A stretch of DNA of 64,000 bases from Ferruginibacter sp. Its GTDB lineage: Bacteria; Bacteroidota; Bacteroidia; Chitinophagales; Chitinophagaceae. Positions 10,450-20,427 of this stretch are shown here, one piece after another. The first letter of the stretch is position 1; every line of letters begins with the position of its first letter. The position numbers and the translations under genes are program-made. Below the pieces are notes generated by a model. The model worked only from the letters and a program-made list of their open reading frames with translations. It was not told where the DNA came from and made no database searches. The stretch spans positions 1 to 64,000 of the forward strand of contig JABFQZ010000025.1 in assembly GCA_013141435.1 (NCBI GenBank), read 5' to 3'.

Positions 10450-10457
10450 TAAATGTA
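10450..10457 (-). promoter_or_regulatory. Candidate -7 box for the AIM24-like gene
   Basis: On the minus strand the sequence reads TACATTTA, one base from TAnnTTTG, 14 nt upstream of the start codon. No clear -33 TTG was identified. Confidence 0.35.
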
Positions 10458-10529
10458 ATAAACTAAAATTTAATTTTTTAAAGCTATCTGTAAAATATAA
10501 TATTAATAATTGCAAATAGAAAATTTTTT

Positions 10530-12464
10530 TTATTTCAACATTTCTTTAAATACAGCTTCATTTAATTTTACTGGGTATTTTTTTCTTAAAATTTGTATCC
10601 ATTGCTGCTCTAGCTCATTTTGATAATCATTTATTACCAATCCTCTTGCCTCTACAAAACTTCGTTGCATATTGGTACTATATAAGTTTAAGTATTTTAT
10701 AAAAGAAACTGTACCATCTGTACTTTTAGAAAAACTAGAAAATTCTCCAGCTTTTTGGATAGTATTGCTATTATTTAGTTGGGCAAGTTCATATCGGCCA
10801 CTATCTGCTTGTATTTGGCCGTTACTTTTTTCAACCACAACATTCCAAGCAATGCCATTTTGTAATTGGGTTAATGCAGAAGTTGCAACAGAGTCGTTAC
10901 TACAATTAAACACAAGCACATTGGCACTTGCAGCCCAAGTGTAATTTTGTTTATTAGCCTCATAGTGTTTTTTTAAACCCACAGTATCTGTAGATGCTTT
11001 GCTCCAAACATTACGCTCCATAATTTCAAAAAGCATATTGCCTTCTTTAAACTCCTGCATCTGGTACTTAAAATCGGGGTTATATTTCTCTAAATTTTTT
11101 TTGTAATAATCTAAAACATTTTCTTTTGTAAATAAACTCCAAAGCTCATTAGCGGACAATGGGTTTGTCTCTACTGGTTTATTGTTGGTTATAAATTTTA
11201 GCCACTCCGCACCCTTTATTTGTGTACCATCTTTAAAGCTAATAATACCTTTTTTATTTATTGGTAATAAATTTGTTTTTTTTGAATCCACATTTTTAAA
11301 AACACTATCAACTAATGCAAACAACTCTTTATCACTAATTGTAGCCACTTTTTTAAACCCTGTTTTTACAATTATATCTTTAGCAAACTTTTCTTTTTCT
11401 GTATTTATTCTGGCATCTTGCAGCACTTTTTGTTTTACTTCGTACAAAAAAGAGGCGTCTAATTTATCGGTAGGTATAGCAGTATGGCTAAGTCTTTTTA
11501 CAATATGATACCCATACGATGTTGCAAATGGCTTTGTAATATCGTTATCATTTTTTATGCCAAAAACAGTATTTTCAAATTCGATATTATACTTACCAGT
11601 ACCAAACTCTGGTAACTCTCCGCCCGATAGGTTTGTCATTCTATCGTCGCTATAAACTTTAGCAGCGTCTGCAAAATTTAATCCATGTTGTAATAACCCA
11701 TATACCGAATCTGCTTTATGCAGTATTGTAAGCTTAGTAGCTTCATCTGCTTTTGGAGGAAAAGCAAAAAGTAATTGTGCTATCTTCCATTTTCCTACCG
11801 CTTGTCTCTGATCTATTACTTTAAAAATATTATAACCCTTTGCACTTTTTAAAGGAGCGCTTACTTCGTTTAATTTAGTATTGTAAATAATATTTTCAAA
11901 TTGGTAAGGGATAGAAAAAGTGGTAACAAAACCCACATCAGAAAATTTACATAAAGAATATGTTGCACTAATGTTAGATACCAATTCGTTGTAAAGACCT
12001 TTTGTATCAGCCTTTAAATTTGTAAATAATTCCTTAGCTGCATTGTAAACTTTTAATGTATCTGCAGGTGTAGCGTTCGAGGCTAAAGGCACACTAAAAT
12101 ACAATACATGTATATCTTTTGTAGTTCTATCTGCAGCTTCTTTTACAAGTGTTTGCATAGCCTGCTCATCGCTCAAGTAATTTTCTATTACTTGGCTTCT
12201 AAAATTTTCTACATCATATTTAATTTGAGCAATGGTATCTAATCTTAAATCTTGAGCAGCATTTACTTTCAATTTAAAATTGCTGTACAATTCCAAATAC
12301 TCTCTAAGAGATTTTTCAGTATTGCTAGTAGTAGGTTTATTTTTATTATATGCCCTAAAAAACTCTTGTTTGCTGGTTTGATTTTTACCATAAGTAAAAA
12401 GAGTTTGTGCAAAAGTTGAAAGAGTAGTTAAAAAAATGCTACAAAAAATTATAAGATGTTTCAT
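10530..12464 (-). CDS. Periplasmic peptidyl-prolyl isomerase (PpiC/SurA type)
   Basis: 644 residues with a signal peptide ending at TFAQ. Two tandem parvulin-like domains are recognisable: one from about residue 110 (DIHVLYFSVPL to GYNIFKVID) and a better-conserved one from about 225 (KIAQLLFAFPP ... LSGGELPEFGTGK ... GYHIVKRLS). A long helical C-terminal part ends in NEAVFKEMLK. It is probably a chaperone for outer-membrane or secreted proteins. It lies 12 nt downstream of the thioredoxin-like gene on the same strand, so the two are likely co-transcribed. Confidence 0.88.
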   Translation of the reverse strand: MKHLIIFCSIFLTTLSTFAQTLFTYGKNQTSKQEFFRAYNKNKPTTSNTEKSLREYLELYSNFKLKVNAAQDLRLDTIAQIKYDVENFRSQVIENYLSDEQAMQTLVKEAADRTTKDIHVLYFSVPLASNATPADTLKVYNAAKELFTNLKADTKGLYNELVSNISATYSLCKFSDVGFVTTFSIPYQFENIIYNTKLNEVSAPLKSAKGYNIFKVIDQRQAVGKWKIAQLLFAFPPKADEATKLTILHKADSVYGLLQHGLNFADAAKVYSDDRMTNLSGGELPEFGTGKYNIEFENTVFGIKNDNDITKPFATSYGYHIVKRLSHTAIPTDKLDASFLYEVKQKVLQDARINTEKEKFAKDIIVKTGFKKVATISDKELFALVDSVFKNVDSKKTNLLPINKKGIISFKDGTQIKGAEWLKFITNNKPVETNPLSANELWSLFTKENVLDYYKKNLEKYNPDFKYQMQEFKEGNMLFEIMERNVWSKASTDTVGLKKHYEANKQNYTWAASANVLVFNCSNDSVATSALTQLQNGIAWNVVVEKSNGQIQADSGRYELAQLNNSNTIQKAGEFSSFSKSTDGTVSFIKYLNLYSTNMQRSFVEARGLVINDYQNELEQQWIQILRKKYPVKLNEAVFKEMLK

Positions 12465-12476
12465 TTGTTAGATTAA

Positions 12477-13898
12477 TTATTTTTTATTAATTTTTACTTT
12501 AAGAAACTCATCTAATTGCTCTAAAGTTAATTTTTTAGCAATTATTCGTTTTTCTTTATCTAATAATATTATAGTAGGTGTGGTTACAATATCAAATAGT
12601 TGCCTGTACGATGGGCGGTTGTCTTTAGCTTCAGCATCTGCTGCTGCTTTGGTTTGATACACATTTACCCAATCGGTAATTTTATTAGCTCTAATAAAAT
12701 CTAGCCATACTTCTTTTTGTTTTTCCGATTCGGAAAGTACAGCAAAAATTTTCACATTTTTTTGTTTCCAACTAGCCCTATAAATCGAATCTATTTTTGG
12801 TATTTCAGTTTTACAGTGCCCACAATTAGGATCCCAAAAAACCAACAACGTATAATCTGCATCTACATCATACAATGCTTTTGTTTTGCCCAAAGTGTCA
12901 GCAAATTCTACATTTGCAGCATTTACGCCTATTAAATTACTCATAAGCATAAATGCCCTACGGGTTATAACACTATCTTGTACTTTGTTTAACCATTTAC
13001 TCAACCCTTTGCTATGGTACTTTTCATAAAGGTGTACAAAAACTGCATCTTGTCCCATATATTTTGGGTTAATATATTCATCGGTTACCCAGTTTAGCAA
13101 AAATTTGTACATTTCTGGGCTAGTACGTGCAAGTAATAATTTGTAGTCTATATCTTTTATTAAACTATCTGGCGCTTGGGGCATTATTTGCCTATAATAA
13201 TTTTCTAACTTAGGTAAAAAAAATGGAGTACGAATAATTCTATCGTCCATAAAAGTAATACCATCCCAATAATGTGCTTTATAAAAGTTATAATTATCTA
13301 CAGAGTCTTTTCGGGTAATGGGTACATTTGTTGGGTAAGCAGGCTCACGCATGGCATGCAGCAAAATAGCCATCATTGAATTTGGTTTTTGTTTTACCAA
13401 ATTTTCTCTATACACATTTAGCTCTTTACTTAGTTTAGCATAAGCAGCCTCATGCTTTGCAGAATCTGCCTTGCTTTTAGAAGTATTGTAGGCGTTTTTT
13501 TCTTGCTGAAGAAACTTGCCTTTTGCATTTACAAAATTTTGGTATGCTTTAAAATCTACATTGGCTATAGAGCCAGTTATTTGTATATTTTCTGGTTTCA
13601 AAGAATCTACTAAAAGAGTAATATTTTGTTCTTTATCTATTAAAAAATCTGTTGTTAATCTTTTTCCGGGCATTACAAGAGAGTAAATACCAGGAGGTAA
13701 TTTGGTTGCACCTTTAAATAATGCAACACCTTTATTGTTTACAGCTGCCGAATCCTGTAGCATTAAATCTTTACCCATGTAATAAGTAAGGTATGCCAAA
13801 CCATATTTGTAATTAGATTTTAATGAAATGGTATAACCTTGTGCAAATAAATTGAAGCTTAAAGAGGTTAAAATAACAACAAGTATATTTTTTTTCAT
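12477..13898 (-). CDS. TlpA-like periplasmic thioredoxin with DUF4369/DUF5106-like N-terminus
   Basis: 473 residues with a signal peptide ending at LFAQ. The N-terminal beta domain (about 20-120) resembles the DUF4369-type domain common in Bacteroidota TlpA proteins. A helical linker follows, then a thioredoxin-like domain from about 335 with the redox motif CGHC at residues 359-362 (FWDPNCGHCKTEIP) and the cis-Pro segment TTPTIILLD. It is a periplasmic thiol-disulfide reductase. First gene of an operon with the foldase downstream, which fits joint work on envelope protein folding. Confidence 0.9.
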   Translation of the reverse strand: MKKNILVVILTSLSFNLFAQGYTISLKSNYKYGLAYLTYYMGKDLMLQDSAAVNNKGVALFKGATKLPPGIYSLVMPGKRLTTDFLIDKEQNITLLVDSLKPENIQITGSIANVDFKAYQNFVNAKGKFLQQEKNAYNTSKSKADSAKHEAAYAKLSKELNVYRENLVKQKPNSMMAILLHAMREPAYPTNVPITRKDSVDNYNFYKAHYWDGITFMDDRIIRTPFFLPKLENYYRQIMPQAPDSLIKDIDYKLLLARTSPEMYKFLLNWVTDEYINPKYMGQDAVFVHLYEKYHSKGLSKWLNKVQDSVITRRAFMLMSNLIGVNAANVEFADTLGKTKALYDVDADYTLLVFWDPNCGHCKTEIPKIDSIYRASWKQKNVKIFAVLSESEKQKEVWLDFIRANKITDWVNVYQTKAAADAEAKDNRPSYRQLFDIVTTPTIILLDKEKRIIAKKLTLEQLDEFLKVKINKK

Positions 13899-14016
13899 TT
13901 TACGATAAAAACAGGAGTAGATAAATATAGTTTATAATAATACAAAGAGTGTACAAATGTATTTAAAAATTACCTAAAAAATATTCAATAAAAGCAATTA
14001 AATATTTTTTTAACAA

Positions 14017-14047
14017 TTGCAGCTTGCTTTAAGTTTAGCTATTTTTG
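14017..14047 (+). promoter_or_regulatory. Promoter directly abutting the rlmD start
   Basis: TTG at 14017-14019 and TATTTTTG at 14040-14047 are separated by 20 nt. The -7 box ends only 4 nt before the GTG start at 14052, so transcription would begin at or near the start codon. Confidence 0.6.
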
Positions 14048-14051
14048 CATA

Positions 14052-15464
14052 GTGAGAAAAATAAAAAAGCGAATAACAATAGAAGCAATAGAAATAACCG
14101 ACTATGCAGCACAAGGCAAAGCTATAGCCCGCCACGAAGGTAAAGTGATATTTACCGAAGGCGCTATACCTGGCGATATAGTAGATTTGGTACTTACCAA
14201 AAATAAAAAAGATTATGCCGAAGCAAGGGTTTTAAAACTATTAGAACCTTCTAAAGACAGACAAAATCCTTTTTGTAAACATTTTGGTGTATGTGGCGGT
14301 TGTAAATGGCAAATGCTACCGTATAACAAACAATTGCAATTTAAACAACAAGAAGCAGAGCAAAACTTATTGCGAATTGGTAAAATTACCAATGCTATTA
14401 TGTTGCCCATAGTAGGTGCTGATGAGCAAAGATTTTATAGAAACAAACTGGAGTTTACTTTTAGCAACAAACGATATTTAACAAACGATGAAATAGGAAA
14501 CACCGAAATTATTAGTGAGCAAAACTCATTAGGCTATCATGCTCCAAGAGTTTTTGATAAAACTATAAATATTTTTGAGTGTTTTTTGATGGATGATGTA
14601 AATAACAAACTGCGAAATACCATTAGAGAAATTGCCGAACAAAATAATTTTTCTTTTTACGATATAAGGCTTCATACTGGTTGGCTTCGCAATTTAATTA
14701 TACGCTACACTACTACAGGCGAGCTTATGGTAAATCTTTGTATAAATTATGAAGATATAGAAAACACAAAAATTGTGTTAGATAAACTCTTAGAAAAAGT
14801 ACCCGAAATTACAACATTGCTTTTTACCATAAATCCTAAATGGAACGATACAATATATGACCTTACACCACAAGTATATTTTGGCAAAGGATTTGTAAAA
14901 GAAAAGTTAGAAAATTTTGAATTTATAATAAGCCCAAAATCGTTTTTTCAAACAAATACAAAGCAAGCCGAAAAACTATACAGTATTACAAGAGATTTTG
15001 CACAACTTACAGGAAGTGAAATAGTGTATGATTTGTATTGTGGAACAGGTAGTATTGGTATTTTTGTAAGCCCTATGGCAAAAAAAATAATAGGAGTAGA
15101 GCTTATTGAAGATGCAATAGAAGATGCAAAAAAAAATGCAGCTAATAATAAAATAGAGCATGCCCAATTTTTTGCAGGAGATGTAATAAAAATTTGTAAC
15201 AACGAATTTTTTGAAACACATGGTCGGCCCGATGTAGTAATAACCGACCCTCCACGGGCTGGCATGCATGATAAATTGGTAACAAAATTATTAGAAATAG
15301 CTGCACCAGTAATAGTATATGTAAGTTGCAATACCGCTACAATGGCAAGAGATATTTTATTGCTAAGCGAAAAATATACAGTAGAAAAAACACAACCTGT
15401 AGATATGTTTCCGCAAACACATCATATAGAGTGTGTAGCAAGAATGGTTTTAAAAAACAACTAA
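14052..15464 (+). CDS. rlmD: 23S rRNA (uracil-C5)-methyltransferase, RlmD/RumA type
   Basis: 470 residues starting at GTG 14052. It has an N-terminal TRAM domain (EITDYAAQGKAIARHEGKVIFTEGA is read across about 13-38), an iron-sulfur cluster motif CKHFGVCGGCKW (about 77-88), an SAM-binding segment VYDLYCGTGSIGIF (about 333-346) and the catalytic VSCNTATMARD (nucleophile Cys in SCN). It methylates a uridine of 23S rRNA to m5U using SAM; the exact target (U1939 versus U747, or tRNA U54) cannot be told from sequence alone. The rhomboid gene begins 9 nt downstream. Confidence 0.92.
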   Translation: MRKIKKRITIEAIEITDYAAQGKAIARHEGKVIFTEGAIPGDIVDLVLTKNKKDYAEARVLKLLEPSKDRQNPFCKHFGVCGGCKWQMLPYNKQLQFKQQEAEQNLLRIGKITNAIMLPIVGADEQRFYRNKLEFTFSNKRYLTNDEIGNTEIISEQNSLGYHAPRVFDKTINIFECFLMDDVNNKLRNTIREIAEQNNFSFYDIRLHTGWLRNLIIRYTTTGELMVNLCINYEDIENTKIVLDKLLEKVPEITTLLFTINPKWNDTIYDLTPQVYFGKGFVKEKLENFEFIISPKSFFQTNTKQAEKLYSITRDFAQLTGSEIVYDLYCGTGSIGIFVSPMAKKIIGVELIEDAIEDAKKNAANNKIEHAQFFAGDVIKICNNEFFETHGRPDVVITDPPRAGMHDKLVTKLLEIAAPVIVYVSCNTATMARDILLLSEKYTVEKTQPVDMFPQTHHIECVARMVLKNN

Positions 15465-15473
15465 AAATAAAAA

Positions 15474-16172
15474 ATGGGATACAATAGTTATGGCAATAGT
15501 TTTAAAAACACATCGCCAATAGTTTTAAATTTAATAATAGCCAATGTGTTGGCTTTTTTAGCTCAAATGGTATTAGGCGGTACCGATAATGTAAATAACA
15601 TTACTAATTTATTTGCACTACATCATTACAAATCCGAGTATTTTAAAATATGGCAATTACTTACACACATGTTTATGCATGGTGGTTTTATGCATTTACT
15701 GTTTAATATGTTTGCGCTTTATATGTTTGGTAGCACCATAGAAAAAATTTGGGGGCCAAAAAGATTTTTGTTTTTTTATATAGCCTGTGGTATTGGAGCA
15801 GCCATTATGCAAATGGGTTCGTATGCTTATGATTATAGCAATATCGACAAAATGGCTTTGGGTATAGAAGATTATACAAAATACCAACAAATACTTAGTG
15901 CAAATTTTACAGTAGGTGCATCTGGTGCTATAATGGGTGTAATAGCAGCATTTGGTTATTTATTTCCCAATACCGAAATGATAATAATGCCAATACCAAT
16001 ACCTATAAAAGCCAAATGGGCAGTACTTGGTTTTATAGCTATAGATTTATTTAGCGGTATAGCTGGCAGGCCAGGAGATAATGTTGCACATTTTGCTCAT
16101 GTTGGCGGAGCTATTACGGGGTTCTTAATAGTATATTTTCAAAACAAAACGAATAAAAAATCGTTTTATTAA
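15474..16172 (+). CDS. Rhomboid intramembrane serine protease, active type
   Basis: 232 residues with about six hydrophobic membrane segments. The family motifs are complete: HMFMHGGFMHLLFNM in the second membrane segment region, the catalytic Ser150 in GASGAIMGV and the catalytic His209 in HFAHVGGAITGF. It would cleave membrane-protein substrates within the inner membrane. It lies 9 nt after rlmD. A second rhomboid without the serine is encoded 4.3 kb downstream. Confidence 0.93.
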   Translation: MGYNSYGNSFKNTSPIVLNLIIANVLAFLAQMVLGGTDNVNNITNLFALHHYKSEYFKIWQLLTHMFMHGGFMHLLFNMFALYMFGSTIEKIWGPKRFLFFYIACGIGAAIMQMGSYAYDYSNIDKMALGIEDYTKYQQILSANFTVGASGAIMGVIAAFGYLFPNTEMIIMPIPIPIKAKWAVLGFIAIDLFSGIAGRPGDNVAHFAHVGGAITGFLIVYFQNKTNKKSFY

Positions 16173-16291
16173 TGCTTCTAGACAAGTTGTCAAGAAAATT
16201 ATATTTTAATTACAAACTACAAAAATATTCATTCATATAAAAGCGAAGGGTTAAAAACAATTTGGTAAATAGCTTTCCAACAAGTTAATAC

Positions 16292-16954
16292 ATGAAAACA
16301 ACAACATATTTTTCACTGCTATTTTTTCTTATTTCCTTTACTGGTTGTTTTGAAATAATAGAACAAGCTACCATAAAAGCAGATGGTTCAGGCAATTTTC
16401 AGTTGGTACTAAATTGTAGTAAAAGCAAAACAAAGCTTAACTCAATTATAAAAATGAAAACCATAAATGGACATGATGTGCCAACCCAAAATGAAATAAA
16501 GAGTAAATTAATAGATATAGAAAAAACAATAGCTAAAACACCAGGTATAAGCAATGTTAAAAGCAGTATTGATTTTGATAATTACATAGCAACCATAAGT
16601 TGCAACTTTGCAAAACCAACACAGTTAAATAGCATAGTAAAAAACATTACCGAAAAAGAAAAAACCAAGTACAACGAAAAAAGTTTCGACTATAATGCTA
16701 CAACAAATACATTTTGGAGGTTAAACAAGCTTTCAGTAAAAAAAGATTATGACAAAATGAGTAATGCAGATAAAGAAATATTTGCAACTGCAAATTTTAC
16801 AGCAGTATATAAATTTGAAAACACAGTAACTTCAGTGTCTAATAAAAATGCAAAAATAGCACCAAGCAACAAAGCTGTAATGCTGCAAGCAAATGTATTA
16901 GACATAATTACTGAAAAAAAATTGATAGAAAATAAAATAACTTTAACCAAATAA
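16292..16954 (+). CDS. Lipoprotein of unknown function
   Basis: 220 residues. The N-terminus MKTTTYFSLLFFLISFTGC is a lipoprotein signal with the lipid-modified Cys at about residue 19. The mature part starts with FEIIEQATIKADGSGNFQL, a beta-rich segment seen in small Bacteroidota lipoproteins, and has many Lys and Asn. I do not recognise the family. It is the first gene of a three-gene operon: the next starts 2 nt downstream and the third overlaps that by 1 nt. Confidence 0.75.
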   Translation: MKTTTYFSLLFFLISFTGCFEIIEQATIKADGSGNFQLVLNCSKSKTKLNSIIKMKTINGHDVPTQNEIKSKLIDIEKTIAKTPGISNVKSSIDFDNYIATISCNFAKPTQLNSIVKNITEKEKTKYNEKSFDYNATTNTFWRLNKLSVKKDYDKMSNADKEIFATANFTAVYKFENTVTSVSNKNAKIAPSNKAVMLQANVLDIITEKKLIENKITLTK

Positions 16955-16956
16955 AT

Positions 16957-19041
16957 ATGAAAAAAATATTAATAGTATTTAGCCTTTGTGCCGTTTTTTT
17001 TAATGTATTGCATGCACAAAATTTATTAAGTAAAGTACCAGTAAATGCCACTATGGTTATAAAATACGGTAACGACAATTTTGCCAAAAGTGTACCTGTA
17101 AAAAAATTGGATAGCTATAAGTTTATTAAAGAAAACCTATTTAATATGCTTGGTGTAGATACGCTTACTTCTATACAAAATATTGGTATTAATTTAGAAG
17201 ATGATAGTTATCAATATGTATCTGCCGAGGACTCTTCGTTAAGTTTTGTAACTTTAATGCATGTAAAAAATGCCACACAATTTGCACAATTTATAAAAGA
17301 CTCATACGGTACAAAAAATAAAACCGAAGATAAAAATGGGTATCAATTTTTAAATATCTCAAACAATACATATATAGGCTGGAACCAAACTGTAGCTACA
17401 ATTGTAAATACTACATACAAAAATAAAGAAAGTTATTATGAGTATAAAAACAGAACAGATACTGTAGTAGTTGCAACTGTAGCAACAACCGAAGCTATAT
17501 CGGATAGTGCTGTATCTGAAGCTGCAAAAGCGGCAGCAGATGCTGCAGCAAAAACTGCTAAAACAAAAGTATATAAAGATGGATATAAAGCACCAAAAAA
17601 ATTAGATAAAGGAAAAAAGAAACCAGCTGCTAAAAAAACTACATCTAAAAAAGTTACTCCAAAGAAAAAAACTACTCCTAAAAAGAAAGTGTATGATGAA
17701 GGTGCGGTTGTAGTAGAAGCTTCGCCTTATGTAGAAACTTATGAAGATAGTATTGAAAATAGAAAAAGAGATTTGTGGGAGCAACAACAAGAAATGATTG
17801 CAAATAAAATACAACAAACCAATGCAAACAAAATTATTGCAAACGTATTTACCGAAAGCCAAAATACTATTGGAAACTCAATTGGGTATAAAAAAGTGAT
17901 AGAGCCAGAGGCTCATGTAAGCGTATGGCTCAATACCGATTATTTGATAAGCCAATACCAACGTTATTTTACTAGAGATGTGTATTCGATGATAAAATAT
18001 GCAGAACCATCGCTTAAAAAAGATACAACCGATGGCTTTAAAACAGGCTTAAATATTTATTTTGAAAAAGATAAAATTCGGATGCAACAAAAAAGCTTTT
18101 CTGAAAATGCCGCAATGGAAAATTTAGGCAAGCAAATAATGCAAAGTAAGCAAAACTTAAGCCTCACTAATGTAGTAAACCCAGATAATATTGGCTATTT
18201 TTCTATGAGTATAAACACAGAGGCTATGCTAAATTATTATTATACAGCTATAAAAAAATACATGAATAGCATGTCGTATATGAGTGAATATAGCGACGCT
18301 ATAAATGTGTATATAGATTTATTGCAGATAATGATAGACGAAAAAGGCATTGCCGAATTAATGCCAGGCAACTATATGTTTGTACTACACAATATGAAAA
18401 CAAAAATGATTGATTATATAGATTATACTTACGATTCGGAGTATAAATCTACGGAAGTAAAAAAATCGAAAAAAGAATTATCTCCAAATTTTACATTTGT
18501 AATGGATACCCGTAGGGTAGATTTTATGGAAAAGTTGGCCAAACTGCCATTAAAATATGCCGAAAAACAACACTATAATTATAAAGATAAAGATGGCTAT
18601 TATGAACTTGCTTTTGATAGTACTAAATACCCAGTAAGTAGTTTGTATTTTATAGTAAAAGATGGCAAAGCCTTAGTAACAACATCTAAAGAGGTAGTTA
18701 CAAACACAATTACAAACAAAGGTTTTATTATAGATGAAGAAACCAAAACTTCTATTTTAAACAACAATTATTCTATGAAAATTGACAGTAAAAAACTTTT
18801 TGAAATATTAGAATCAGAAGCATCTACGACGGCAAATAAAAAATCGGCAGCATATATGAAAAACAATATGGGCAATATACAAACCGAAAGTGCTTTTAAA
18901 GATGGAATGATCCAAGGTACTACCACAATAAAAACAAATGGTACACATGCCAATAGTTTAGAGTTTATTTTTAATACAATAGAAACTTTAAATAAAATAA
19001 AAGACGATGAACAAATAGAAGAGTCTAAAAAAGTGGATTAA
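16957..19041 (+). CDS. Large exported protein of unknown function with Lys/Pro-rich linker
   Basis: 694 residues with a signal peptide ending at VLHAQ. Beyond a first domain (about 20-150) there is an Ala-rich stretch (EAAKAAADAAAKTAK, about 188-205) and a strongly basic linker of Lys, Thr and Pro repeats (about 205-245), resembling histone-tail or DNA/peptidoglycan-contacting linkers. The C-terminal half (about 290-680) looks globular. DUF4836-like proteins come to mind but I cannot confirm. Middle gene of the operon 16292-20384. Confidence 0.75.
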   Translation: MKKILIVFSLCAVFFNVLHAQNLLSKVPVNATMVIKYGNDNFAKSVPVKKLDSYKFIKENLFNMLGVDTLTSIQNIGINLEDDSYQYVSAEDSSLSFVTLMHVKNATQFAQFIKDSYGTKNKTEDKNGYQFLNISNNTYIGWNQTVATIVNTTYKNKESYYEYKNRTDTVVVATVATTEAISDSAVSEAAKAAADAAAKTAKTKVYKDGYKAPKKLDKGKKKPAAKKTTSKKVTPKKKTTPKKKVYDEGAVVVEASPYVETYEDSIENRKRDLWEQQQEMIANKIQQTNANKIIANVFTESQNTIGNSIGYKKVIEPEAHVSVWLNTDYLISQYQRYFTRDVYSMIKYAEPSLKKDTTDGFKTGLNIYFEKDKIRMQQKSFSENAAMENLGKQIMQSKQNLSLTNVVNPDNIGYFSMSINTEAMLNYYYTAIKKYMNSMSYMSEYSDAINVYIDLLQIMIDEKGIAELMPGNYMFVLHNMKTKMIDYIDYTYDSEYKSTEVKKSKKELSPNFTFVMDTRRVDFMEKLAKLPLKYAEKQHYNYKDKDGYYELAFDSTKYPVSSLYFIVKDGKALVTTSKEVVTNTITNKGFIIDEETKTSILNNNYSMKIDSKKLFEILESEASTTANKKSAAYMKNNMGNIQTESAFKDGMIQGTTTIKTNGTHANSLEFIFNTIETLNKIKDDEQIEESKKVD

Positions 19042-20384
19042 TGAGCAAAAAAAATGTGATGTTATTTCTTTTGTGTAGCCTACTAATATTTGGCTACATA
19101 AAATTATTTTATAAAAACTACAATGAAAATACCGTAACAAAAAATGCAGATGGCATTGTAGTGGTAGATGTAAAACGAATTATTAATTCCATTATTTGGG
19201 AGTACATTACAACCCCAAGTTTATGGAAAAAACCTAGCTCCAAACCCAAAACCGATGCCATAATTTGGAAAGATATGGTAGTATTACCAGATTATATTTT
19301 TGCTTTTCATATACCTAACCAGCCAATAAATGCATGGTACAGTGTATTACAAATAAAGAACGAAATGCTTTTTAATAAAGGAATACAACAACAACAATTT
19401 ATAAAAGTAGATAGTAATTTATATGTAAGCACAAAATTAGGATTGCAATATTATAAAAATGACAATAAAATATTGGTAGCCCCATTGCTTGTAGATATTA
19501 AAAATATATTAAGTGTAGCCAACGAGTTATTTTTAAAAAAGCAATATAAATCCAAAATGGATTTGGAAAACATTATTGCTAAAAAAAGTCATGTTGCAGC
19601 AGGGTTTTACAATAATATCTATTTTAAAGACGATGCTTTTTTTACTTTAAATTTTGATAAAACTAACGTAAAAATTGAAGGAGTAATTACACCAAATAAA
19701 GAATATTTACTGTCGGAAAAAAATTTCAATTACAATGCAAATAACTTATTAGCACTTGGGGTTACCCAACCTCATAATTCTATTTATGCTTTGCTTAGCA
19801 ATAATTTAAAACAAAATATTACAAAGGCAATTAACTTAAATTTAGATTCGTTAATGCTACAAAGCAATAACAAATATGCAGTAAATATTGCTGGCATAAC
19901 AACTAAAACCGACTCTGCCATTAGCTATACTTTTGACGATGATTTTAATAAAGTAGAAAAAGTTATAGTGAATAAAGTGGAAGAACCGTCTTTTAATATT
20001 TGTATTGTTGGCGATAGTATTAATAATATATACAATAATTGGGTTAACAATAAAAAGATAGAAAAAACAAATGCAGGCTTACTGTTTACACCAATACCAT
20101 TTGCAAAAACATATTGTACTATTAAAAGTATAAATAAATTAGAATTAGCAGCAAATAATTATAAAGAAGTAGAAAAAAGTAGTGATATAAAATGTGTGTG
20201 TTTTGCAAATATATTATTCTCAAAAATTCCTCAATCTTATATAAACTATTTTCCAACAAATATTGCAGAAGTTATAAAAAAAACAGAACGAATGCATATT
20301 GTAGTACAAAAAAAAGATGAAGAAATAATTATAAAAGGTACAATAACAAAAAAGAAAGAGCAACTCCCTTTTTGGAAAATGTGA
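19041..20384 (+). CDS. Membrane-anchored protein of unknown function
   Basis: 447 residues with one N-terminal membrane segment (about 5-25) and no clear cleavage site; the rest is predicted outside the membrane and is rich in Asn, Lys and Ile. Its ATG overlaps the preceding TAA by one base (TAATG), indicating translational coupling. No recognisable domain. Together with the two upstream genes it forms an envelope-protein operon of unknown purpose. Confidence 0.72.
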   Translation: MSKKNVMLFLLCSLLIFGYIKLFYKNYNENTVTKNADGIVVVDVKRIINSIIWEYITTPSLWKKPSSKPKTDAIIWKDMVVLPDYIFAFHIPNQPINAWYSVLQIKNEMLFNKGIQQQQFIKVDSNLYVSTKLGLQYYKNDNKILVAPLLVDIKNILSVANELFLKKQYKSKMDLENIIAKKSHVAAGFYNNIYFKDDAFFTLNFDKTNVKIEGVITPNKEYLLSEKNFNYNANNLLALGVTQPHNSIYALLSNNLKQNITKAINLNLDSLMLQSNNKYAVNIAGITTKTDSAISYTFDDDFNKVEKVIVNKVEEPSFNICIVGDSINNIYNNWVNNKKIEKTNAGLLFTPIPFAKTYCTIKSINKLELAANNYKEVEKSSDIKCVCFANILFSKIPQSYINYFPTNIAEVIKKTERMHIVVQKKDEEIIIKGTITKKKEQLPFWKM

Positions 20385-20427
20385 TTTTTTGCAAAGCCTG
20401 CGTACCTTTACCTTATAAATAAATTTT

